Assembly (NCBI GenBank): GCA_947179485.1
Contig: OX359247.1
Coordinates: forward strand, 53,045,131 to 53,109,130
Direction: 5' to 3'
Source: Allacma fusca
Lineage: Eukaryota > Arthropoda > Collembola > Symphypleona > Sminthuridae
Length of the DNA stretch: 64,000 nt
This document shows positions 26,383 to 38,500 of the stretch, in pieces. The position numbers were made by a program, and so were the translations under genes. How positions within the stretch are numbered: the stretch's first letter is position 1; each line of letters begins with the position of its first letter. The notes below the pieces were generated by a model, which was given only the letters and a program-made list of their open reading frames with translations, was not told the origin of the DNA and did not search any database.

Positions 26383-29300
26383 CAGGAAATACTTGATCAG
26401 AGGATTCTCTGTCTTTAGAAATCTCCCTGAAACACTCCAATAAAATTGCAAGGAAGAAAAGTAAATAAATCATTTTTGAAGTACCACTATGACGTTCATG
26501 ATAAAATAGTTTCTCAACTTATTATCATTCCATAAACTAAAGTTTAGTTGTTAAATAGTTTTCAAACTCAAATCAAGTATTTACACTTAGGATCAATGAG
26601 CTTGTACGGACCACCAATCCGATTTTCATTTGTGCTCAAAAGCAGACATACATATATGTATGTACATACACAAATAATTATATATGCGTATCTATGTATG
26701 CAATCACTTAATAAATACAGAACATAGGGGGAGCAATAAGTATATGTAACGTCCCCGGTCTTATGAGAGAGCAACATCACTGCCACAATCGACTACTATG
26801 TACTTACGAGGTTATTTACAAAAGAGTCGCTATTATTTAAAGTGGCACTCCAGAAACTTGGCTCGGACAATGAACGAATGCTAAAACCAAAAGTTTTAAC
26901 ATCAACACAACGTTTTTGTTCGCGGTTCCACTCTTCAGTTTCTTTCATATACTACTAGTCTTGGGCTCCATATTATGTACACACTACACATATGTAAAAT
27001 GCTGAGAAGACATAGGACTCCTCCAGAATCATAAGCTCCTCTAAGCAGATATGTACACTTGAGAGTTTAACAAATGACGGGGCCTGGTTGTAATTATGAA
27101 CAAAAATGCAACTCAATGACTTCGAATAACTGGAAGAAATGTTGAGGAAAAAGTTACATATGTAGAAACACAATGACTCTTGAAAGTCTCTCTTTAATTT
27201 ACCCGTAAATATTTCCGTTTCTACTTTTCCCTCCATTACTCCTATTCCTCGAATGAATAGAATCACAAGAGAAACATAAAAACTGACAATAAAACGTACA
27301 AACTGAATATCATTGCTGAAGAGGCAAAATGATCCAAGTGCTGTACAAAAAAGCATGAGCGCGTAGACCATTTTGCTTCTCTTCGGGGACGATGTGAATA
27401 ATATTTTTATTGAGGTACAAATTCTATGATAGTCATACCCAAACTTTCTAATAAGGTTTGAGCATACGAAAATACAAATTTAGATAATTATTCATATAAT
27501 CAGAATTTGATGGAAAAAATTGTGGGATCGAAGACAGTGGGACATTTCCATTCTGTAGTGCGGCATCAAAAATATCCAGACTCTAAGTACATGGTAGTTG
27601 AAAGGAAAGGACAGGATATTCCGAAGAACTTCTACTGACGGAAGATGTAAGTCCGCAGAAAGGGGTGTGAGAGGAGAGATGAAGACATGAAAACGAAGGA
27701 GGGCTGTGGATTGCGGAGAAGTGGGAAATGTGGAGGGAAATGTTCGCATTGTTACCCGCATGCGACATTTTGCTCTTTACTGTGAAAGCTATTGTGGCTG
27801 TGTGACTTACCGAGTGTTCGCATACAATTTTTTCATAGTTCCCTAAACTTTTTTCTATCTTTGAAAAACATGAAAGTCCCATCAAACAAGGAAGGAAAAT
27901 CTACCATTATTTTTTATCTCCCTTGTATTCATTCACAATTCCAGCACTCCTCCAGCATGGGTCACATCTCACAGATTCCTATTGTATGTTCATATGCCAA
28001 GAACATAACTCTCTATAGCTTTTATGTCCCAGGAAAAGATTTGCAAAAAGAAATGAATTTTACAGGGAGACAACAACGGGGAGGATTTTCACTTTCCTCT
28101 CAACTTTTGTCTTAGGGAAGACCTCCTTGACAAGAATACATGAATTTTGAAGGAACTTCCGCTCACAATTCTCCGTGGAACTAAATAATATAGACATAAT
28201 TAAAAAGAGGACATTTGAAAGGGACTATCGACTACTTACAAAGTTATCTAGGATATAGTAAAAAAATATATTTGGGGTTAAAACAAAATATGTTTCTACA
28301 CACTAACATTTTTCCCGTGGGCTGTTCATATTACACGCGTGTGAACAAAGTCGTTCCTATGTACTTTACTAACAAATATTAATTGAGCCGTGTGTAAACA
28401 TTTTAGTAATAAAGGTCATTCATGCCTTCTCGAGGACGCGCGACGCGCAATGTAATTATTATTCTATTACTGCGTCAAGCATTTTCATTGTGTTATGTGA
28501 CTTTTGAAATTCCGCGGAAATCTGCAGGCAAGATTTAGGAAGCGACGAGTGTTAAATTGGGTTTAAGGTGGGAAGAAAATTTAGTCTCAGGAGCCAAATT
28601 CAGGAAGATACCAACTAATTGTAAGTTGGAAGAATTTCAGATCGTGTCATTTTACATAGCAGATCTTATCCTTGTAAAACTATATTTCAAAAAACTGGGC
28701 TGGTAGAAAAGAAAGTAGGTATTCATTCAAATCTTATATCACCAATCCAAATAAAAATTTGTGGCCGCAGGAACAAAAAACAATGTGACGGAGGGGATAT
28801 TAATTATTTTTTAAAAATTTTCATCAGAAACGATATTTTAAAAAATTATTAATGTGTCATATTTTTGACTCGGAGATAGCATAAATAATATGCAGCGATT
28901 TTTGTAAATTTAAGGTTGCTTATATAGTGTACTGGTACTACTGGTGAAATAACTTACTACAACATAGTATAGAAACTCACAATCAGCCGGTTGTGAAAAG
29001 GTGAACATTGTAGTAGAGTTTGTCTGGAACCCACTACAGCGACATCCAGTGAGATATTTGTGACTGTTTTGAAGCCAGGTCTTTTTGGGACATATGAAGA
29101 GCATAGACGAAAACTGTTTGAGCCCATTTTACAAATACGCGAGAAACAAGTAACTTTAAATTTATGACATTTAGTCCGGGTTGATTAAAAATACAAGTAA
29201 ATAATTCCGATTTTTATTAGTTGTTAGATATTTAAAGTTTATAAAAGAAACCAGGGGCTGAACTTCAAGCTTTTTGGTTCGGACATTTTTTTCCAGGGCC

Positions 29301-30354
29301 TTATGTTTGCCTGTTGAAAATTTTGTACCGAATTCTAGCGTGTAACGCATATTGAAATTTTTGTTGATTGACAGAATTTTATTTTTACATGAATATTCAT
29401 ACGTCTGTTGTCTAGTTTCATTTATTATCTTTGAATTTTGCGATTTATTTGGACTAATAAGTGTGACTACTGTTGCTTGTAGTAATTTTATTGCTCTGAG
29501 TATAGTACAAATATGTGAATTATAGTACGAAGTATTCTCCGGTCAAAACATTGCGTATTTGCTGCAGATTTTTTTAAAATCTCATCATCCAAAGTTAAAT
29601 ATATCATTACTCTGATCCAGAAACTGAAATAAATCCAGAATTTGAAGGATTTACGTATTGCTGCATTGGATTCAACATCAATGATGTACTAGAATTGTGA
29701 GACAAAATTTATGAATCGTTTTAAAGAGTAGCAATAGAAATAAATATTATTCTAACATAAGTCACAATTTTAGGGCCTGAAACCACACATTTTGACTAAT
29801 TGTAAGAAAGATGACATTAGATTCGAATGAATCCCAATGAAATTTTCGGAAAAACACAGCGTTCTGAATTATTTTTTGAGAATCATACAGTACATGGAAG
29901 ACCAGAAATTATTCATTTTCCTTATCTTTTTCACTGCCGTTATTGAAGCTAAATTCCGGCAACTTTGACCCCTGTTTATACGGGCCATACTCACAACCCT
30001 GACCCAACTATACTACTGTACCTACTGGATATCTCCCACAAAGTCCATTTAAATAGTTTACACATTGGTATAAAAATATGATAGTAAAATATCTATCTGA
30101 AAAAAACGAACTTTTATTGTCCAAAATCCACGCAAAAAATGATTTTTACAACAAATTCTTAATGAAGCAGCTTTGATAAATGCTTAAAAAAATCTATGGT
30201 GGTATAATATAAATACATTATACATACATGTATTTTACAGAGATTTTGTTTTAAAACCCCATAATTGGACTGGGGAAGAGATAAAAAAGACCCAAAATAT
30301 TTGTCATAAACATACGTGTACAAACATTCAAAATAATCAGTGATCGGCACTACA

Positions 30355-31189
30355 TCACTACATGTTAAGTCACTAAGGGGCGAAGCGCCAATACAGGACT
30401 ATAACTATAGGACACTAACAGCATAAGCTAGTAAAGTAACTATCCGTCCTCCCATAAATACTCTAAAAGGTCTATGTATATTGTATACCTAAATACCAGT
30501 GAACGTATTATATTAAACTAACAATTAATTTTAAAATGTCGTCTTCGTCTCTAATCGTAATTATGCATCCACTAAATTCTGAAAACATTGACAATAATAT
30601 TCAAATTAAGTATGTGCGAGTTCATGCGGCATCTACAGGCTCATGGAAAAGACAATTTTTTGTTCACGACAAATCCGACAATAGATGGTGCAAGCTTCAC
30701 ACGTTCTGTACATATGTATGTGCATGTTTCTATACTTTCTAATTTTTTAAGGTCAAATGGATGACCCGATGTCCTTCAAAAACATGTTAGGGACATGTTT
30801 TTATCAGCCCGGATTTTTGAAATCGTTGAATCTAATTTAGCTGGGATCTGTTTATCCTTTTTTACGGTTCTTTTTTCTAGCAGGGATATTTGTAGACCTC
30901 ATCCTTATTATTAAAGAGCACTTTCTGTCCGTTTATTTAAAGTTCCGCGCGTTCATAGTTCAATGGCCTCACACAATCCCCAAAAGGTGGCATGCCAAGC
31001 ACTCTTTATTATTAACGAGCACTACCTGTACGTTTATTTAAAGCGCTACTCTTAATATAAGCGCGCACGATTTAGGCATACAAGCCTCTACGGTAGGGCT
31101 TGATTCGTAAATCTTTTGTCTTTTAATTTCTACAATCACACTACCACCTCTTCAAGTAATTGTCCCTGTGAAGCACAGGGCTTTACTAG
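30355..31189 (+). mobile_element. Probable non-autonomous Helitron-like element
   Basis: The right end shows the classical layout: a perfect 7-bp stem with a 3-base loop (CCCTGTG-AAG-CACAGGG, 31164-31180), then five bases, then CTAG (a CTRR terminus) at 31186-31189, followed by T. A TC preceded by A at 30355 is a plausible left end, but this limit is uncertain; a CACTACAT duplication sits across it. A short GC-rich hairpin word, GGCGAAGCGCC, lies just inside the left end. The interior has a 39-bp direct repeat (about 30906-30944 and 31008-31045) and an open frame of 68 codons at 30536-30742 beginning with a true ATG, of unknown nature. No Rep/helicase coding is visible, so it would be non-autonomous. 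Confidence 0.45.
30906..31045. repeat. Direct repeat, 39-bp unit
   Basis: Two copies, near 30906-30944 and 31008-31045, sharing TTATTATTAA at one end and CGTTTATTTAAAG at the other, with a few differences between. They lie inside the putative Helitron. Confidence 0.75.
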
Positions 31190-32524
31190 TTTCAAATTGT
31201 TTTGCTAACTAGAATTTTCAAATATGATGTCCTGTTTCAGCCGGAGCACACATCACTTTCAATCAGTGCTGACTATGACTGATGGTGTTACCATTAAGCC
31301 CTGTTACGACGCAAGCAAAACTTTAGGCACTATTCAGTTTGGACGTCGAACGATTACGCAGCACATCTGTCCCAGAGATTTTAAAATATGTACTCGCATC
31401 CAACAGAGTTACCTCCTGTATTTTAACCCCGCACCAGTCCGTGATTTTCAATACACCTGAAAATACTGGCTTGCATGGGATTGTTGGTGACCAGGTCGGG
31501 ATCCTCCTGATCCAACTCGGGTATCCCATTACCCGGATTGATTCAAACAAATTAATTAAGCTCCTCAGTTACTACGGACCACTTCCGAGTCATTCTTTGA
31601 GCTGTAAACCCTGAATTTCCAAAATAGCCTGAGGTTATATTTTGCCATCCTTAGTAGGGACGTATAGGGTGCACCTTCCTGCAGTTACACCTCCCGGCGA
31701 TCATTCTTAACCTATAGGTATTTGTGTAATAGCTTCCTGGACAGCCCATAATATTTGCTACAAAACGTTAGAATTTTAAATCAAATGTCAGGCGGGAATA
31801 AATAATTCAAGGCTTGGGAAGATCAATTTTTCGAAAAGCATCCAAACTTTCTCACATTTCTACTAACAAAGGCTTTTAGCAATTCCGTGATATCAAGTTC
31901 CCAGCCCGGTGCGCCCCTGTCTGTCCTCCGCCCCTGGCTTTATACATCTCCGTTTCCAAACTCGAGCCGAAGAAAAGAAGCACAGCGTATAGTCAAGGGA
32001 CATGTAAAGATTCGTCTTTTTGCTAGCTGTCCTTGCGTGCATGGTGGGCGATCGTAACAGTGCTGTGTATTGTGAAGCAGCTTAGCAGTTGCCGGGTCGT
32101 GGCGTGTGGCTCCTCTGCTGTTTCTAATGTTGTCCCTTTTGTCAGTTTTGCTCCTCAACCGCGGTGGCTTTTGTTTTTTTTAACGAAACGGAATTATTAA
32201 ACGGATAAACGTGATAACTACAAACTACATTAAATATCCAGGAAAAACGCTACATTTAAAAATGCACTTAGCATCAAAAACCGTATTAGTTCTTGTCCTT
32301 CCCTCCTGCAAACGACTCCTATATTAACCTCACTATTCTCATATTTTTAAAATCTAGGGGAAAGATTAGAAGGAAAAAGTGTAATTATTTGGTTGTACAC
32401 ATTAATTAATTAATTTCTGGAGCGATCGTATTATTACAGTCTGTATCGAAAGTGCGCTCTTAGAAGAAGTTACGAATTAAAGGATCCCAGTTAATGAAAC
32501 GGAGTGAGCAAAAACCTGTCCACA

Positions 32525-35500
32525 ATGAACCCCCAAAGTTACGGATTTCGTGAAGTATTACTGGATCAAAAATTCAATGGGAAATGGATAGACGTGGCAG
32601 ACATGCAAATTGGTAGGAAAAATGTGTATTTAAAAAATATGATGGCAATTCCAGCTTTGTTGAATGATAATTATTTGTAGAACGCAAAATAAAATTTGAA
32701 AGTTAAAGAACGTTCTGTTTTTATTTACAGGAAGTGGTCACAGCACCTTCCAAGGAACCAAGTTTTCGGACTTTGCTGGTGGATTCACTTATAAGTCGTC
32801 CTCTTCCGGATCAAATCTCCAAAATCGTACGATCTATTGGTGAGTGAAGCTTAAAATTGTGGGTAAAAATACTAGAAGTGATCGGCTAGGGTTTACGAGC
32901 TATTCTTGGAGGACTTTTGTGATGAATGGTGTACTGAGTATATTGAACTGTTCGGTGAGTGAAATATTTTTGTGGTGCAGATGTATACTTTCGGAAATAG
33001 GAGGGGTCAAATGTCACCTGTGGAAGAGTATACTAAATCGCGTGTGTTTAACGTTATCTGCACGCTTGATTTGGTGTTTACTGTAAATTCGGTATGGGCA
33101 GTTTAGGAATCTGCTAGAATGTTGTCCTGGGTCCTGGGATATTTTATGTTTGGAGACTTGTTAAGAAGAAGAGAGAGAGATCCAGTTGCAAAGTAATGTG
33201 TGATGTGATGACCCTTTTCTCTTTCCTGAGTCCTTCACACTTCCCGGTATATGTAAGATACCCGTACAATTGTAATAATGCAATCGGAGATCACAGTATG
33301 GTAATTAGGGGGACCTCCCTGGCTCATATAAATTTAACCTAGCCAAGAAATACAAACATTTCAAGTAGTTGGAGCGTGAGGAGCCCAAAAGGTATTTGGA
33401 AATCACGGTTAAGTGAAAATAGGAAAATGTCAAAGTGGGTGATGATTCTTAAAGAGATGAATACAATTATTATTATAGTTATGATCAGTGTTCTGAGCAA
33501 AAATAGGAAGTTCTGAGACTTGCGATCTTACTGTGAAGTTTAATATGATTACTCGTAACCGGTCACCAGTCGCCACAAGCGGGTGGACCTTGCGTTTGGT
33601 GTACATAAATTGTAAGTATCCACGCTTTACGTAGCAATAGTCGCAGTCTACTCCTCATATCTACTTTAGTATACGTTTGCAGTGCAAAATTCTCACAGAT
33701 TCGTGATCTATTCACTGAATTTACCCAGTAAACCGATTTTTATGTTGTCTAAGAAAAGCTAGCAAACTTGACTTACAAACACCAGTATGTCATCCATCGT
33801 ACATATATTTGGAAGCCCGTAAAATAAGGAAAGTTGTAGTAAAGCATATGTGATTGTTTTTGCAGGAGAACTTTAAATGACAAATTGGAAATGATTGAAA
33901 CATCTTTGGATTACAACTTGCAAGATAATCAGGTAAATGTTTACAAGCCGAATGTGGGTTGTTATACTTTGTTACATTTGAGTTTTGTGAACTCTAATCG
34001 ACGTTTGTTATTGAATTTGAAGTATGTCAATATTTTGAATATTGAACAGTGAGTGTGATTTTTATTAGTTGGTACCCTGCTACGGAAAAAACGAGATATA
34101 ATATTTTACTAAAATAACTAATTACAACCTATGATGTGCCCTTGACTTAAAACTACGCAGCCGTTACTGCGACCCATTTTGGGGACTGGGCTTTAAACTT
34201 GGAAATTAGACCTTTGGATCTAAACTCTGTCTGGAACAGATCTTCGATTTTTATAAAACGTTGGAAAACACTTAAAAGAATTTGGCATAAATGTGCTTGC
34301 GGGAACCTTCGAAATTTCAAAGTTTTATCCTAGAAAAACTCGGATTGACCCATTCCAGACATGAGGGTATAATCGAAGGTCTATTTTCGAAAATTGATGT
34401 CCTGCGATTTATGTCAACGGTTTTTTCGTCTATTGTCTATTAATTACAATTGTGCTTCAGTAATAAGGTTAATATACTTGTGTTTCATGAATAAAATGAC
34501 GATTAATTTACCTGGTAGGTCCGAATCACATTTCAAGATTCTCCGATAGTAGGTCCAATAACGATACAAGAAACTGAGAGTCATCTAATAATGTTGGTAG
34601 CTACAGTGACGACCGTCAACCGTATTATATTTAACCACCCGAAAGTTCTCAATGAGGTATTTTTGTATGAAAATTATTCTAATCTGCCCAGTACATGAGT
34701 TGTTTTGCTGTTGAAATTAATAATATAGGTGAATGTTTTTCGTGATTATTGTAGGACAGGTTCATGAAGAACACTCAACCATCAATATTTCATCATATAA
34801 TGAACCCGCCGTTAGTAAACTTGAAGTCGTTCAACATTTCAGAAAATTCTCATAGTAAGCATTTTCATTTAAATAGGAATTCGACAATGAAGCCTTGAAA
34901 TTTGTGTTATCTGAAGTGAATTTTTGTCATAGATATTCCCGTTCCCACTAGCGCCGCTTCAATTGTTATACCACAGACTGGAGACTGTGTGTTTGCGCTT
35001 GCTTATGACACAGGCAGTTCCACGGTGATTCGGATTGACAAACGTGATAACATCAGCAACTTCGATTTGAGGCAGTCTAACGTATTCGCAAGGCTGTTGT
35101 CTGGATTCCGACAATCTATGTTTAGGTTAGCCGAGTATAATCCAAGGGTAATTTTAGGTGAAAATTGCACTATGTACTTATTTATTTTGCACGTATGTAT
35201 TTAGCCGTAACACTGTGACCACATCAGATTCAGCAATTGGACTCAGTTTCTTTACGGTGCAATCCGAAAGGCGTTCCTACCCCTACTTGTATTTAGCTAC
35301 TTTATCTATGAATGGACACTTGAGGCTATGGAATTGTACGAACTTTACTACTTTTCAAGAGTGGACAGTTTTATCGGATATAATCGTGGATAAGCGGTTT
35401 GCATCACAGGATTTGATGAGTAATTTCCTTTATTTCTTGAACCTTATATTGGACCGCTCCTTATGTGAATAATAATAGGCCAGCTGTTAATGAACTTCAG

Positions 35501-38500
35501 TAAGTAGTAAGTACTTATTGGCTGAATCCCACAGATTGCCACATGCTGCTTAGGAGTAGTAAAAATCCGAAAGAATTGCCAACTTTTGTCGTGTGCATTC
35601 CTACTTGGGGATTCAAGTTTTACGAAATCCAAGTCAATTCAGATCCAAACAGCCCACCAGGAAGTCTCATAATGGAGGAAACCTTAGTGGTTGAGTTTAG
35701 AGTGAGTCAAAGTTTTTAAAAATTATTGTTTGTTTTGAGTTAAGTCTACATTTTTATTATTTTTTTTAATTACTCAATCAGGACGATGATATCATTGACT
35801 TCACCCTGTCAAATGAATACCTGTTTGTGTTGGTGAGCAATGCAGAAGAGGAAACTGATTGGCAAGTAAAGTCTTTCAGAATTGATGACACGGCTCAGCC
35901 TCGATTTAATTTAGCACTCCTCGAACCTTTACCTTGCCAAGATGTTGAAATCTACCCATCAACTATGGATCCAAAAAACTTTTACTGCGATCTTATATTC
36001 AACAAGAGCTGTTTCAGTGCTCCGACCATTTACAAGGCTTTAGGGGTATTTAATCCTTCAAACAGTATCCTGCTCGTTTCTATTGTTCCACAAGTTCAAG
36101 GGGATGGTATTAGATATAATAAAAAAATTAAATTTGCAGATGTTCGCTAACACCTGCAACTTCGAAAAGTCGGATACAGACTGGGAGAGGACAAAAGAAT
36201 TTGCTCAGAACGTGGTGGATTATGAAATTCGACTGCGGATTGATGCTTCCGAGACTAATGTATCAGATGAGGACTACTACGAACTTAGTCATCAGTTTTG
36301 GCTCAATTTTTACAATAGCTGTGTAGAGTATCATATTGTAAGTTCTTTGTAATAATTACATTATAATATGATATTAAAATCTGTGATGCAACTCTGCTAT
36401 CAGGGATTTCAATACTGATGGTTTCTTTATTCTAGCTAACCATAAAACCGCTTGGGATTTTCTTCGATGAGAGCATTGGCATGCTCGGTATAGTCAAGAA
36501 ATCCAGGGTTTCCTACCTACGTCCTACAGACTTCTTGGAGACTTTGTACTACTTTCCACACTGTGCGTATAGTCCTGATGAAGAAACTGAAAGTATTGGT
36601 GAGCGAAAAGTTATTTTAAAACATGTCTTCCATGTTCTTTTCGTAAAATAGGAAATCAAACCAAATGTACATTTACAGACGAGCCTGAACCTCCCATTGC
36701 ATTGCTAATAAAATTTATGGAAATTTTAAACTTAATTGAATCCACCACCGACGAAATGCATCGAAAAAAGGTCGAGAAACAGTTAAGACAACAAAGAACC
36801 AAAATTATGGATGTCTGCACGGATATATCTAATTTGCTCACGCTGGCTGATCCACATTCAGAGCTTTTGGTATGACTATTTTTCATTTCAGTTCATGACT
36901 TTATAACCGTGTTATCCTAAGGCAGTGCAGAAATAGGTTACCAGTAATATATATATATATATATATCTATAAACTTTATAAGCAAAGTAACTCTCCATTA
37001 CCACTAACTCTAAATTGTTTAAACCCTGCAGTTCCTGAGATTAATAATTTAGATACAAAAATTAAATAAAAACATACAATAAAACAGTAAAAGTCCGTAA
37101 TAAGGGCTGGCCAACAGGCTTATTTCGTCCCTCAGTAACGCAAATTCCTTATATGATGATACTGTACATTACTTCGTTCTACATAACTTATGGAACTTTT
37201 GATGGAACCGAGAAAATGGATCCCTTATAAACTGGTCCCTAATAACGGACTTTTACTGCAACATAAGTGATATACATGTGGTTATATTGGAAAAAATAAC
37301 TTAAAGATGAATGTATTGTAATATGTTTGGGATTTCGTGTACACAGGAACGTCGTCATTTTATTCCTATTCTTGAGAGTAAATTACGTGATCCTACTGGA
37401 GCTACTCGGGAAACTCTCCAACAAGCTTTAGGCTATGTGAGTTCCTGGAATGAAAGTAATGATGGTATGCTGGTTGATGGCTTGGAGGATAGAGCTCCTG
37501 TGTCAGAATACTTCATGGCTAGCAGGGTTGGGGCTAACTTGGCTTACTTAGTGCTAAAGCAACTAGTCCAACACAGGTATGGCTTACTCAAATGTTACTT
37601 CTACACACCTTAAGCATCAAGTTATATTCTTGCCTCAGTTTATAAATCAGTACTTCATCCGTTAATTTGTTGTGTCGGTTATACTTTCAGGTTTATGATT
37701 TCGAGGAACATTATGTTATTGCATGCTCTTATCGTAAACTACTTCAACCACCTTGATGATGAACCAGTTAAAATTCAGCTTTCACTTCATGATGTGGTCA
37801 GTGGAACATTAGCTGTGAATAATACTTTCTTGCTTTTGCAAATGGTGGAGAGGAATGCAGAAATTATCCAGGAATGTGTTATGTAAGTTATTATTCTGGG
37901 TTAAAAACAGAGTATCCCTCATTAAATACACGCTATGCTTAATATGCGTAATCTGTTTCGTTTTTATAATATTGTGCTCTTTATTAGCGACAATGGGATG
38001 AAAATTGCAAATCTCCTGAGAGCCAACACTTCTGATCACCTGATCCGCGGGAAATTAGTGGACTATAGCCCGATGAAACTAGTAGAAAAATTTTGTGATT
38101 CTCATTTCGGCAACTGGTGTATTCGAAGTCGCATGTTAGGAAATATTGATTCGTGTGTGCTTGCCTATGCTGACGCTGCTGGAAAAGCTTGGTAATGTCG
38201 AAAACTTTTTGTTCTTCAGATTTTTCTAAGAAGTGTATTTCTTGTATGTATAATTTGCTAAATTAAAAGATGAGACATTATTTAATCTGTTTAATTATTG
38301 ATGGTTTGTACGGATGTGTAATTTATAAGATGCATTACTCTGCAGTTGGCCGTCCGAAAGTGCAGGAGACCACCCTTTTGAAGAATTCCTCATCTCCCAT
38401 TGCCAGTTCACTGCTCTTCACGATTACTCTATCCTACTCACAACTCACCTTACAACTGGCAGGAGGAGCATGAGTAAGTCATAGAACTGTAATCATAGTT

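Larger units (their letters stand above)
16085..32524. other. Non-coding region between FoxD and Nup160
   Basis: About 16 kb with no complete gene that I can recognise. It contains microsatellites (25517-25537, 26037-26072, 26357-26382), one possible orphan coding exon near 24729-25013, and a probable Helitron-type element near 30355-31189. The remaining open frames are short, overlapping and without domain signals. Confidence 0.5.

Noticed and set aside
26026-26451. Long open frames on both strands
   Set aside because: They are created by the GA run at 26050 and the CT run at 26357, which contain no stops in several frames.
26973-27371. 132-codon minus-strand frame with hydrophobic stretches and a true ATG
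   Set aside because: The hydrophobicity is what AT-rich DNA gives by chance. There is no recognisable family and no supporting splice or polyadenylation context.
31224-31620. Overlapping frames of 75-91 codons just right of the putative Helitron
   Set aside because: Codon use and composition gave no clear strand or frame, and no transposon or host domain was recognised.
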